Positions 53,020 to 64,000 of a stretch of 64,000 nt of DNA are shown piece after piece (positions within the stretch are counted from its first letter, which is position 1; every line of letters begins with the position of its first letter). The notes under the pieces were generated by a model, which was given only the letters and a program-made list of their open reading frames with translations, had not been told where the DNA came from and ran no database searches. The translations under genes were made by a program, and so were the position numbers. The stretch comes from Sphagnum compactum (Eukaryota; Bryophyta; Sphagnopsida; Sphagnales): the NCBI GenBank assembly GCA_965153455.1, contig OZ234501.1:12648001-12712000 (forward strand), written 5' to 3'.

Positions 53020-54807
53020 CCAGCTCGACGATGCAGCAGATCAGATCAGATCAGATCATGTATGCGGAGTTTGCAGCTTCCACCACACTAACATGAGTCA
53101 CAACAAGTGTAACAAGTGCTTAATTTTCATGTTTTACTGTCAAAAATTGTATTAATGTTATAACATGACGAATAGCAATTGCAATTGGACCTTGCTTAAT
53201 TCAGTAGTTTCATCACCAGTTCTGAAATTCTTGAATCTCCTCCAGCTGATCATGCAGATTTTCAACTTCCCTGCACAACCGCGTGCAAATTGATTACTCA
53301 CGCAACTCCTAGAGCTGCTAGCTAGCTTGCACATGCACCAGCCTTGATCATCATCATCATCAGCTGATCAATATCACTCTTCAATATCAGATTCTAGATC
53401 TCCTGCTTTGAAACTTCATCTTCAGCAAAACTTTCAAGCTAATTGCAAGGTGGTGCAGCAGCAACTCACGGATGGATCCTCCTGATCAGCTGCTGATGGG
53501 GATTATCTGATTACTATTCAAGGTTCTTACCTGAAGCTTTGCTTTTGCTTGTTACAAATTGATGATCTCCAGGAGTTTTATTCATCTTGTTCAAGATTCC
53601 AGCACTAATTTTAAAATTGTAAAATTGGGATTGCACAGTTCAGTAAGTTGTGCAATACTCATGAATTCCTCATGCCAGGGTTCAAGTAATTTGTTTCAAA
53701 ATTCTTCTTCACAATTTTCTTGAACAAAAATCATAATCCACCTCTAGTTTTAAATCTGGATCATCATCACCCAAACAAGTATACATGTTATGTAAACTCA
53801 TCTATGTATTCATGATCAATGTCTGGATGTTGAAGCCCTCCTCCTCTAGATAGGGTAACATATGGTCTTGCACAAATTTGGCTGTAACTCAACTGAAATT
53901 AAACAGATACCTGAGGACTTTACATGGTGAATGAATTCTACATAGAGAGAGAGAATTCTACACACTCAGAATTCAATGACCCATGTACATGTATGGCTCC
54001 CTCTTGTACATAATACCATGTATTATGCACAAGAGCAGCTTTGAACAACATACATGTCTGTTGAATAATTAATTACTTTGAAGATTCCCTTGTCGAACAA
54101 TAGAATATTCCAAAAAGGTAGAATTTTGAAATTTTCAACATTTTTCTACAAATAATATAATTAGTGTCGAAGCTGCCAAGGTACTACTACCTGGTATTCG
54201 TCTCAAGATAATCTGTTGAAAATTCAGAGGAGAATTTTGGAATCAAGTTTTGAGAATATTGCAAAAGTACTGCTTTGCGGTCTTTTTTCCTTGTCTACTC
54301 TTAGGGCCCCCATTCGTCTCTTTCTCCAAACAGATGGATGGTGCGAAGACACACTTTGGACTCATGTTATGCTCGTTTGGGGCTTGCTATACACTATTTA
54401 AGGGCAAACACGGACCAAACAGGATCAAAGCTAACATGGCACTAGTGCCTATTATAAGCCCAAAATGTGCAGTAAAAGACCCAAAGTGTGTCTGGGCAGC
54501 ACCAAAATGTGTCTGGGCATCACCAGACACATCTTTGAATGGGCAAACAAACAGACAGGGAAAGAAAGAAGCAGGCAGTGCTTTTGTATTGTTGAGCTTG
54601 TTGGTGTCATGTAAAGTAGGTAAGTTCTAATTCAAATTAGGGCTCCCATACCCTGTTTCTTTAAATATTAATTTGTTTCTGCAAAAGTGTTGATTATTAG
54701 TAGCAGAAGTATGCCAAAGACTTTCTTCTGCATGATTTGTTCTTTGGACTATTGAGCTACTTGCGGAAATAATTTCCTTCTAAGAAAGACTTCCTTTGTC
54801 AAGGGTA
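53020..54807. other. 3' flank of the TPD1-like gene and intergenic DNA
   Basis: GATCA-rich sequence at 53025-53060 and 53330-53480 probably includes the 3' untranslated region. The 126-codon frame at 54250-54630 contains an imperfect direct repeat (TGTGTCTGGGCA) and no known domain. Confidence 0.4.
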
Positions 54808-54840
54808 CAAAGATTGTGAAGAATCCTTTCACAATCTTTG
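54808..54840. repeat. Perfect short inverted repeat
   Basis: The arms CAAAGATTGTGAA and TTCACAATCTTTG are exact complements, 13 bases each, around a 7-base loop (GAATCCT). It would form a strong hairpin if transcribed. No flanking terminator or gene end is evident. Confidence 0.8.
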
Positions 54841-56339
54841 CTTGTCGAAGAATATGCATGCTTTGCATTAGTGGGTTTGTCTGGTGTGGTAAGTATTTGT
54901 ACATTATAGAATGGAAATTTTTGAAGATGATGGGGTCTTTGACAATGTCCTTCCCATTGGCAAATACTTGTGTGATAAACTAGTGTTCTTTGCATTAGCC
55001 GGTTTGTCTGGTGTGGTATGGCTTGTAGATTTAAAGCACGGAGAATTCATTTCACATTCCTTTGAATATTGTTTTGTCAGATGCCAAATCCAAGCTTGAG
55101 ATCAATTAATCGCCTGTCATGAGCATTGAGGTCAAGTGTGGGGTTCTTGGCCAATTGGTCTGTTCCTCATTCCGTGCTACGAAATTCTGTTTGGTTATCT
55201 ATCTCTTAACAACTCACTAACGACAGTTTTGTTCCATTCTAAACCAAATATGGTACATAGATGCAGATTAGGGGACCCAACACCACCAGTACACCATCCA
55301 TTGGTAAACCCCATCTGACTCAGTTGTGGTTCCACCTTCTGTAACTTAACATATAAGCCCCCCTATCTCCCTCTTCAGCTACCTAGATACACTACCTTTG
55401 TAAGTACCATAGATAGTAAGTATGTAGGGAATGTAAGTGATTACTATGTAGGTAACTAAGTTGGTAAGGCACTTCTGACTACTGGGTAGTAGAAATCTAT
55501 CAATATTTGGTACATAACTAACCATCCTGGATAGCTATAGAACAAGACTACAACCAAAAAAATGCTTCATTTTCACACCATCATCAATGTTGCATGGTGC
55601 CCGTGTGAACCAAATGTGAACATGATGATGTGAATGCTCCAATTCTGAAGAGGACCTTAAGGAAAGAGCCCAATTGTCAAAAAAATATTGAAAATTAGTT
55701 TTCAGTGACAAAAAATAATTTATGATTCAATATCTCGCACACCTTCGGTCTAAAAATGAAGAAACCGCCTCCATAAAATCTCACTCATTGAGGGCTTTTC
55801 GATAGCACCAAGAGATTGCCATATTTCTCCTAAAATTTTTAGTGTTGATTTTATTGAGTTTTCAATGTCATAATTCCCCCCAAAGAAATAAATTTAACAC
55901 CTAAACAATTATTTTATAGCAAGGGTGGAATACCTTACTTGTTGATGCACTAAAACATCATCTATTTCCCTATTATTCTTGCAAATCACAAAGCTTCACA
56001 CAGCTCTATCAATCTAGCAATAAGAAGTAGAGCTTCATACGTTGCTTTCAATGCATAAACAAACATGACAAAAACATTCATTTCATTTTCCATTTTTGAA
56101 ATGAGAAATAACATGAAACAATGTCAATAATATGCAAACTTTGGAACAACCCAAGGAAGAACAGGCATCGCTTAAGTTAAAGGTATTAGAGTTATCCGTA
56201 AAGTAAGGAAAACACAGCACTAGAATCCTGAGTTTGGCCATACGTGGGTGAGATTCAAAAAAACCTGCAAAAAAGTACATTAGCATTCGAGGGGGGTTGA
56301 AACTCAGAAAATGATAATTTTCGTAGTAAACTTGTCTTT
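54841..56339. other. Intergenic DNA
   Basis: A short direct duplication (GGTTTGTCTGGTGTGGTA) lies near 54873 and 55003. Bases 55270-55330 resemble 49690-49760. No gene is supported. Confidence 0.4.
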
Positions 56340-56540
56340 CCTTTTTCCTGATCGCCTCCACTGCTGCTACATATATTTTCCCTTGCCCGTACAACTGCTA
56401 CAATTACTCTCAAAGCTTGTGCATTAAATGCTGAATTTCAAAATTTCAGACTGAGATTTAATAAATTTTTCTTACTTTGTGAATACCACTGAAAGAGGGG
56501 ATAGGCAGTGAAAAGGAGGCCAAAAGAGAAGGTGACTTTA
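56340..56540 (-). repeat. Dispersed repeat family B, copy 2 (inverted)
   Basis: This is the reverse complement of 48058-48241, diverged but matching along nearly its full length. The two copies face each other across the TPD1-like gene. Confidence 0.75.
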
Positions 56541-57542
56541 CGGATAACTCTATTATGATAGTAAGGATAACTTTATTGTGATAGTAATAACTAAACAAAC
56601 AAACACGTCATTGAAGTAAGAAATCAATGTCAACATGTTGAGAAGACGAAACTAGGTGTGCAAGAAAGAAGGCAACTTGTAAATCACCACAATATGTAAA
56701 GGTGCTTTGTAGTGTAAGTTTTTGTTCACTAGCATTGTAGTTTTTCTGTAACATTGTTCAAGACATATGATACCAACATATGATACCAGGGCATTATCAA
56801 TACAGGTCTGGTACTTTTTTTCAAATTGTTCAATATTGAAATTTGTAGGGTTCATCAATTTAAGTGGAATATAAAATTACACCCACCAAAACCCTGGTTT
56901 TGATCAAAATGTCTTTCTTTTGACTATTCTTTTGATGATTAAATATTAACCAAAGTTGAAATCTCAACAAACAAAAAATGTTGAGTTTTTTTAATAGTGG
57001 GTGTGAAACTTTTGCTTATGTTTTTGAAATTGTTGCATTTTATGATAACACTAAACTTGAAAAGGACCCAATGAGAGGATATCATCCTTCATTTAGCTTT
57101 GATACTTACTCTCTTTAAATCACTTCAACGACTTATATTATTTTGTATGCCAAAAGTTGTGAAAAGGCATGTGAAAGTTGAGAAATTAAGCAAAATGCAA
57201 GACAAAGTGTATTGACACACACCAAGAAATCAGTGCAGATTCAGAAACTAAGAAGGTGTCACGACACAAAGGCCCTGCCTATTTAATAGTATAATTATAT
57301 AAATAGATTTATATGCAGATAGATAAATATGCATGTATTTATATTTGTGTTGTTTGTTTATTTTATTCAAATTCTTTTGGAAATAAGTATGTGAATAATT
57401 AACTAGGTATGTAATTTTAAAGTGACTTTGTTGTTGTTGTTTGTGTTTGTTTATTTGAATTGTTCTATTATATTGTACTAACAATTCTTTTGGTTTACAA
57501 TTTGAATATTCAATTATAGGTAATTTAAACGTGAAATATATA
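56541..57542. other. AT-rich spacer
   Basis: I see no recognisable coding sequence. It may hold the 3' end of the Helentron-type element that follows on the minus strand, but I could not identify a terminus. Confidence 0.4.
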
Positions 57543-57860
57543 GGTTTATGGTCTATCCAATATGCTTGTGTTACTCCTGAATGACATTGTTGTGTTGGTG
57601 CATTAGTCCAAATAGGTCTATTTGTGTATTATCAATGGTTGTGCTTTCAATAAAATTGAGTTTCAATTTGTATTTGTACAATAGGTTTTGAAATGTTGTT
57701 GATTGAAGTGTTTTTCTTAACATGTCTATATTGAAATCTTCAATTAAAATAGTTAGATAATTTTGAAGCATGTTTTTAATATGGTTTCCAAAATTGAATT
57801 CAAGTATATTATTTTCACTTGATAATGATATGTGCACTACTTGTTGAATAGACATTTGCT
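57543..57860 (-). repeat. Second partial EEP copy of the Helentron-type element
   Basis: Minus-strand sequence here repeats the C-terminal half of the EEP domain found at about 58465-58760. It reads IEDFNIDMLRKTLQSTT, LNFIESTTI and a closing YWIDHKP. The copies are about 922 bases apart. In this copy the metal-site motif reads ILIEDFNI where the other has IIIGDFNI. The 600 bases between them (57861-58464) are unrelated and unrecognised. Confidence 0.75.
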
Positions 57861-58855
57861 ATGCATTTAAAATTGTATTTCCTAATTTTTCGATTCGTTC
57901 AAATGTTTCATATTGTGCATTTCTTGTGTAATTGATTTTTTTACTTTTGTTAAATAAAAAGTTCAATAAATTGCAACAAAATATGGATTTAAAACATACT
58001 GCACATTTGTATTTGCTTCCCACATAGGTCCTGCATGTTGTTAAAAACATTTGTTTGTATGTCATCAAACATAATAACATTCCAAGGCATCACAAGCATG
58101 CTGGCCATGCCAATAGATAAGATGTTGTACATGTGCATTTATGTATGTATACAAATACATTGTGAAAAAATTACAATGAACGGAAAAATGGTTGCACACA
58201 TTTCATTGTCATTGTTATGTGCGACAATATGCATTTGCAATCATGAAAACAAAGTTTCAAACTAATGGATTGAAATATTCGAGAATTAAATAAGATAATT
58301 AAATTTTTGTCATGACAATGATTTTACAAAGCCTCAAGTTTTTATTTAATTGTTATATCAAGTGTTGCCTTCATGAAATATATTTTTCATAAATATAATG
58401 GTAGTCATTTTGTGGTATTGTGGTAACACAAATTGGGGATCATAATCGGGTAATTTGAAAGCAAGATAATGGGTTTATGATCTATCCAATATGCTTGTGT
58501 TGTTTCAAAATGACATTGTTTTATTAGTGCATTTGTTCATATGTGATTTATTTGTGTATCATTGATAGTGTTGTTTCTATAAAAGTGAATTTGAAATTAT
58601 ATTTATTCATAACTGCTTGTAATGTTGATGATTGATTTGTTTTTTGTTAAAAAGTATATATTGAAATCTCCAATTATTATAATTGGGCAATGTGAAGGCA
58701 TTTTTTGTACAATGTTTTTTAGGATATAATTAAAATGCAACACTTGCATTTTGGGTGCTTTATATATTGTAATTATGTATAATTTTTTCATGTGTTGTCA
58801 TTAAAAAGTGTGGTGATAAATTCGACACCAGAATTTGTGATTGTTATGCTTTCTA

Positions 58856-59085
58856 TCAATGACACATTGTCATCATAAAGTACCATAGTGCCATGTTTAT
58901 CATAACATGATAATACATGGAACTTTTTGTGATAAAACATTGTAATTTTTGAGTTTAAATGAACATTTTTGTCAATGACACATTGTCATCATAAAATACC
59001 ATATTGCCATGTTCATCATAACATGATAATACATGGAATTTTTGTGATAAAACATTGTAAATTTTTGAGTTTAATTGAACATTTT
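58856..59085 (-). repeat. 116-bp tandem duplication inside the EEP domain
   Basis: Two nearly identical copies start TCAATGACACATTGTCATCA at 58856 and 58972. Each encodes, on the minus strand, the VLSCYDEHG part of the EEP domain. The duplication breaks the domain and is recent compared with the other damage. Confidence 0.92.
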
Positions 59086-60105
59086 TTATTTTTGTTTCAT
59101 TTAAACAAAGAATATGTGATGCTAATAGATTTGGATCCTCAAGAATATCTTCAAAATGTAATGTTAAAGAACGAGTATTAAGAGATTGTACAATAAAAGT
59201 TTTTGAACAATTGGACTTTAAAGAAATAATAGCAAGTTTGTATTGTGCATTTGTTTTCAATTGAAACATTTCTTTTTTAATAAGATGATCCACTTGAAAA
59301 AATTTATTCAATAATGGAGAAAGTAAATACAATTTTTTTTTGAATGAACCCTCGATAATGCAGTATATGTTAAACCATGTTTTGTTACATTAGTTGGATC
59401 AAATGCTAAATGATCAAAAGTCAATCCTTGTGAATGATGTATAGTGCGTGCCGTAGCTAATTAAATTGGGAATTCAATTTTTGTGATAATGTGAAAAGGA
59501 TTATTCCTTGTTTGTATTTTGACAATTGTACGTTTGATTAGTGTCCATTGTTTGTCAAGCTTTGGGAATTCTTCATAGATTTGTAAATTTTTAATTTGTG
59601 TAGTATGTCTAATTCGAAGATTATGAAAATGTATTTAGATTAAAGATTTTGAAACATTTTATGTAAAATTTTCAAAAATTCCATTGGCACCATTCACAAG
59701 ACCATATGATGTTTCATAATTCCCTGCACATAATTCCACCAACTATTTGTTTTACAATAAAATTTTGTGATGTAAACTAGTTGTTTAAGATGATAAATTA
59801 AAATGAGATGGGCATGTTTCAGCATGAACATCACATGTTAAGAATGTGAATGTTTGACCTATGTGTTTGGAACTACATTTTTGTTATGCATAATTGTTTT
59901 AACATTAGTGTAAAAATAATAAAATTTTATCCATTGGTGGGGTTTTCAAACAATTATTGTTCATACATTGTATGTTTTTAATTGTTTGTGGTGCAATTTG
60001 AAACCTATTTAATATGTTAATAAAGTTTATATCATCTTGTCGCATCACTTCTTGTAACTCCCTCCTTATTTTTTCTACAAGGAATTGCATTATTAGCATC
60101 ATGTT

Positions 60106-61230
60106 AACAAGCTAGGCTAAAGTGGATACATTCACATGGAAGGATAGATTACCTCAAAAAGATTCGCATGTTATTGTGCAATTGTTACTTCAAATTCAAT
60201 AGTTTGTACTTTCTCTATCACCTCCAAAATTGCAACTTCCGACTCCCCCTCTCCTTGCTTATAGTTCATTATGAGACATAATTGTATCAGAACCATTTTT
60301 GGGATATTACACGCTAGACATAGGAAGGCCCATGCAAGTATCAACTTGATTTTTTTAAGTACATCAAAATTTCTAATTTGCTATCTCAAGCTTTTGTAGG
60401 TTAAAATATCACTATCTACAATTACATTTGTAATTGAAGTAAAATTTCGTGGTACATACTTGAGAAGCATGATTGGCTAGTTGATTCTTAAGTGAAGAAA
60501 TCTTCTCTTGGGAAGCTGTTACTTTGTGAAGCTATTTTGACAAGCTGTCATTCTATACATGAGAAGGCACACAATAGTACAACCCTTTGGACTATGATGA
60601 AGTGAGGCCAATAGGAAAGGACATGAAGCAACAAGATGAGACTCAAAATTATGGGAAGTGAAAGATAATTCATTTCTTATTGACAAATCAGAACATGGAT
60701 ACCAACACTCAGATTAATATATAAAAGGCCTTGAAGCAACAAATTTTGCCAAAAGATGAGCATAAACTCATTAGTCTGAAGTTTAAAACACACATGTTCA
60801 TGTTCTTTTGTGTTTGATTCCCACAACTTACATTCCAACTTTACAACTCACAAGCGTAGAATCATGGATTCAGATGCCTACGGTTTGAGTGCCTGCACCT
60901 CTCCATCAGGTGTTACGTCACAAAAAGGCTTCTTTAGCTCATTGGCATTAATCTTTGTCTTAGCCAGAATCTCTTGGAGCTATCCTTATGCATTTGGAAG
61001 CTAATGCTTTAAGCTTGTATTTTCTTGCAACATGGTTGCCATCTACTTCACTTGGAGTTGGAATTCTGTTAAGTGTTCTTTTGCTAGCTGACACAACATG
61101 TATTTAACATAAGCAAAGAATATAGTTAGACAACTAACTAACCAAGAGAGAGACAATCATTATTATTGTTTAAAAAAATGCTAATGATTATTGGATAAAC
61201 ATAAGGAAAGAAAGGAGAGACAGAACATAC
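60106..61230. other. Intergenic DNA or intron
   Basis: No gene is supported. The 64-codon frame at 60810-61004 is not recognisable. The region may be intron or 3' part of the coiled-coil remnant that follows on the minus strand. Confidence 0.35.
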
Positions 61231-62236
61231 CTAGGACTAAAGCTGCTGATTTTCATGGGTAACCTTTGTTGACCAGGTTTGTAGATTGCCAACCTCTTCT
61301 TTTGACTTTTCCAAGCTCTCTAACATAGCTGTGTATTGAGACTCAACAATATTTGTTCTTTCCTGCATAACAATTAACCTTTCCTACAACTTCAAGGCTA
61401 CAACTTCTACCTCCTTTAATTTATATTCACAGACTTGCAAGTCGGCCACAACTTCTTCTACTTCCACACCCTTTCATGATGAGACAGAAGTTAATTAGAT
61501 TGGTAGTGCTCATAACAAAAATAGATATCACTTGGTAAATAACTGTGAAGGAGTATGACCTTCATTCACAATGGTGAAACATCAACAACCACAAGAAATG
61601 TGCCTATTAGCTCCATCACATTCAATTTTGCATCATTATACGTCCAAAATAGTTGATTCAACCCATTTTGTGTTGAGTTTTGACATTTGCATGAATTGTG
61701 TATTTTTTCTATGAGACGTTCATGATTTAAGCATCTAGATAGGCCCCTCCCTAAAAGATCTTAACATACCCACCTTTTGAATAGTTGTTGCTGCCTTTTC
61801 TTCAATTTTTTAATTTGCAAGTCCATCTACTGAAACTTCTCCTTTAATTCCAAAGCTTTTGCACTCACTTTGGCATGGGACTTTTCAATTGTCGTCACAA
61901 GAGCTTCTATATAAGCAATCTTTTCAACATCATTGGTAATTTAGTTTTGGTGAGTACTGAGAACATCCTCAAGCTCTGAGGACTTGTTCGTTACCTACTT
62001 CAAACTACTTTCATGGTGGTCAGCCTTCTCCTCTGTAATGCTCAATTTTTCCACTAGTTCACTTTTTATTGCTTGGGAACATTTTAGGTCCAGTTCTAGT
62101 TTCAACATCCTATCTATAACATTTTTAGCTTGTGATACATGTGTAACAAGTAAATCCTCAAGTTCCATTATTTTTTCCTTTTGCGTCCTTATGCTCTCAT
62201 GTCTAGTGGCTCTCTCTTCCAACTTAACTTCCCTAT
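61231..62236 (-). pseudogene. Coiled-coil protein gene fragment with in-frame stops
   Basis: Two exon-like blocks on the minus strand are 62236-61770 and 61470-61231. Both have intact-looking GT donors and AG acceptors. The first reads heptad-rich sequence (QKEKIMELEDLLVTHVSQAK, ALELKEKFQ) and the second EYKLKEVEVVALKL, MLESLEKSKEEVGNLQ and THENQQL. The pattern is rich in E, K, L and Q without Pro, as in long parallel coiled coils. Six in-frame stops occur (five TAG, one TAA) without any frameshift. It is likely part of a longer decayed gene or a transposon-captured fragment. I do not recognise the parent protein. Confidence 0.6.
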
Positions 62237-62299
62237 CTTGTAAAGAAAAAGTAAAGGTCATTAGTCAATTTCTTCTCACTTGTCAACAACCAAAATTAA

Positions 62300-62702
62300 G
62301 AAAGAAAACAAAAAGGCAAACCTGATATACAAATGTGTCCCATTCCACTACCAATAGTTCAAACAAAAAAATGAGGAAACATCATGCAATGAACTTGCCT
62401 AAAAGTAACTATCTGAAAATTTGCTTGAATGGTAGTGGTAAAACAATTAATAATTCGCTTTCAAAAAAAATAATTGTTGCACCATCGGTAACAAAAGCAA
62501 TTTAGGTGCCACTTTTTTCCTAAGCAACTCAAAAATTGCCCATACCCAAGAAGTTAGTTACAACCAACATAATTTGAACTAACACATTACAAAACAAACA
62601 AAAAATCCCATGTTAGCTTTTATCTACTCGAATTGGTACAAGCCACCACTAGTAACAGAAGTAGTGTGGGTGCCAACTTTTTCCCAAGCACCTTAGAAAT
62701 TG
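62300..62702. repeat. Diverged tandem repeat, about 165-bp unit
   Basis: The segment at 62484-62565 (GGTAACAAAAGCAATTTAGG, CTAAGCAACTCAAAAATTG) recurs at 62648-62702 (AGTAACAGAAGTAGTGTGGG, CCAAGCACCTTAGAAATTG). The second unit continues after the 814-bp insertion at 63525 (CCCATATCCAAGAA). This gives the empty-site sequence for that insertion. Confidence 0.7.
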
Positions 62703-63516
62703 ACGCACTCCCAAGCTCCTTGTTAGATTCAAGATGAGTCTAAATTGGTCAAACAGCGGAATTGTTAGAGGCTCGGGGCACGCTCCCAGCTTTCAGCACT
62801 AAAAGGGGTAGAGGGGCGTGCTGGAACTCCGGGATGGGACTCGGAAGAGTGACAAGCTTCTAGTTACTCACTCGAATATGCATCAAACCAACGCACAAGT
62901 TGGTTATTTCACTTTCTGGAGTACCTTTAGTGTTAGGACAAGCCACGGGCAACTTTGGACTCACAAGACTCACCACGGCCCGAACTCGAGGGAAGCCACC
63001 ACCTTCCCCCATATAGTATTCTCTGCACCTCTCCGTGGCACCTACATCCGAATGACTTTTTGTCCTGGGACTCCCAAGGAGGAGTCCCGAAATTGTCCCG
63101 ATTTAGACTCCCACAACTTTGCGAGGCTATAATTCTTTTCTCAAACCTCCAATTGGGACGAGGTTTAAAGCAAAGTTGTAGCTCTCGTTAAGAGCTTTCT
63201 AACAGTGTGTTGCACTTTACCTGCACGCATCGGGGTCGGGTCGATTCCCGACTTTTAGTGGTCGAGAGTCAAATTGCCAGTCATGGCCCTTCTTTTGGCC
63301 ATAACTTATGTTGTAGATGTCCAAATGGCTCATGCGAGCTCATTTTCAACATCTAAACTTCAATAACTTTCCAATGATATAAAGAACTCCTCAACGCAAG
63401 GTGTTTTGACCCTTGTAATCGAACTCTGAAGATTCGGGAGTCCCGGTGGACTCCCAAGTCCCCATTTGAGGAATGTGAGTGTCATCCTCACACTCTTCCA
63501 AAAGTAGGGTTGCGAC
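62703..63516. mobile_element. 814-bp insertion with 8-bp target duplication, unclassified
   Basis: AGAAATTG occurs on both sides (62695-62702 and 63517-63524). The host repeat reads straight through as TTAGAAATTGCCCATA once the insert is removed. The insert is clearly GC-richer than its surroundings. It begins ACGCACTCCCAAG and ends GGGTTGCGAC. The reverse complement of the end (GTCGCAACCC) only loosely matches the start. The inside has several GGGACTCC and GAGTCCCG words in both orientations, and no coding frame of note. The 8-bp duplication recalls hAT elements, but the ends are not typical. A non-autonomous element or retroelement fragment is possible. Confidence 0.65.
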
Positions 63517-63524
63517 AGAAATTG

Positions 63525-64000
63525 CCCATATCCAAGAACACTTATCATGGGCAACAAAAGGGTTCAAAATTAGTGGACCTTATTGTTCAACATGTTAATT
63601 AGGTTTCTATTACTGGAAAATTTGCCAACACATGTTGTAGATCTAAAAGACATATCATAGGCCAAAAACAAGTTAGATGCATGCATGCCTTGGGACAACA
63701 TCAGGAAGATGTTGTGGAAGGTTGTTGTTTCCAGAAGTGGGTCGGCTTTCCACTTTTAGTTTCTCCTGCATAGTTCTGACCACCTACTCATCATTAACAT
63801 TTGAATATGGCCTTTCTCTCGTCCCCAAAATTGCAACGCATCACAAAAAAATGTAAATAGAACTAAGTCAGGATCTACCACGAAAAACACTTCATGCAAT
63901 CATCAACATTTGCAGCAAAACATTATTTTCTATTGCAAAACATTTCTCCTGATCTAAAATCTATAGACTCTTGTGCATAAGGATGCTGCACAATTCACAT
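63525..64000. other. AT-rich flank
   Basis: It starts with the resumed host repeat unit. Beyond about 63600 nothing is recognised, and the window ends inside this DNA. Confidence 0.4.

Larger units (their letters stand above)
57543..60105 (-). mobile_element. Decayed Helentron-type element: PIF1 helicase end joined to EEP nuclease
   Basis: On the minus strand, 60105 to about 59340 read as the C-terminal part of a Helitron-class PIF1 helicase. Pieces are FINILNRFQIAPQTIKNIQ, GQTFTFLT, CAGNYETSYGLVNGANGIFE and, near the end, ARTIHHSQGLTFDHLAFDP followed by LTYTALSRV (helicase motifs V-VI). Within 150 bases, past a frameshift in an A run at about 59331, comes an endonuclease/exonuclease/phosphatase (EEP) domain at 59300-58465. 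It shows SLNTRSLTLHFEDI, HILCLNETKI (metal-binding Glu), IIIGDFNI and a C-terminal YWIDHKP. Helicase directly followed by EEP is the layout of Helentron Rep/Hel proteins. The Rep part and most of the helicase are missing, and stops and frameshifts are many, so it is dead. Confidence 0.8.

Noticed and set aside
54250-54630. 126-codon plus frame with a CVWAAPKCVWASP repeat
   Set aside because: Produced by a short imperfect direct repeat; no homology recognised.
58465-59300. EEP domain as part of a LINE retrotransposon
   Set aside because: No reverse transcriptase follows, and helicase motifs precede it on the same strand at short distance.
62721-63517. Solo LTR starting TGTTAG and ending GCGACA
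   Set aside because: These TG...CA borders are not flanked by matching duplications, whereas the borders at 62703 and 63516 have an exact 8-bp duplication and an empty-site match.

Overview
This window is nuclear DNA from a land plant. It is AT-rich, its genes have many short GT–AG introns, and several encode plastid-targeted proteins such as GapA and the triose-phosphate translocator. Old decayed transposons fill the long spaces between genes. I cannot name the species. Hornwort, moss, fern and gymnosperm all remain possible, and nothing here points firmly to a flowering plant.

Layout. Bases 940-3180 hold a decayed hAT-like transposase. A dense gene island follows at about 7.4-22.7 kb. It contains a nine-exon plastid rhomboid protease (minus), a broken glutamine/alanine-rich gene (plus), an eleven-exon triose-phosphate/phosphate translocator (plus) and a five-exon GapA, plastid GAPDH subunit A (minus). 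I rebuilt the exon chains of the three intact genes by hand; each keeps frame through every junction and ends at a stop. From 22.9 to about 48 kb the DNA is mostly AT-rich and repeat-laden. Its only gene candidate is a small single-membrane-span protein at 30528-30782, with a duplicated telobox promoter upstream. A TPD1-like secreted cysteine-rich ligand gene lies at 52189-53019. From 57.5 to 60.1 kb there is a decayed Helentron-type element on the minus strand, in which a PIF1 helicase end runs into an endonuclease/exonuclease/phosphatase (EEP) domain. From 61.2 to 62.3 kb lies a decayed coiled-coil gene, followed by an 814-bp insertion with an 8-bp target duplication.

How the genes relate. 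GapA makes glyceraldehyde-3-phosphate in the stroma and the translocator exports triose phosphate across the inner envelope. The two genes converge tail to tail within 9 kb, and the neighbouring rhomboid is also predicted to act in plastid membranes. This gives three plastid-protein genes in a row. The TPD1-like gene stands alone in its region. Two decayed genes carry in-frame stops that mostly look like C-to-T changes in CAG or CAA codons, as expected for methylated, silenced DNA.
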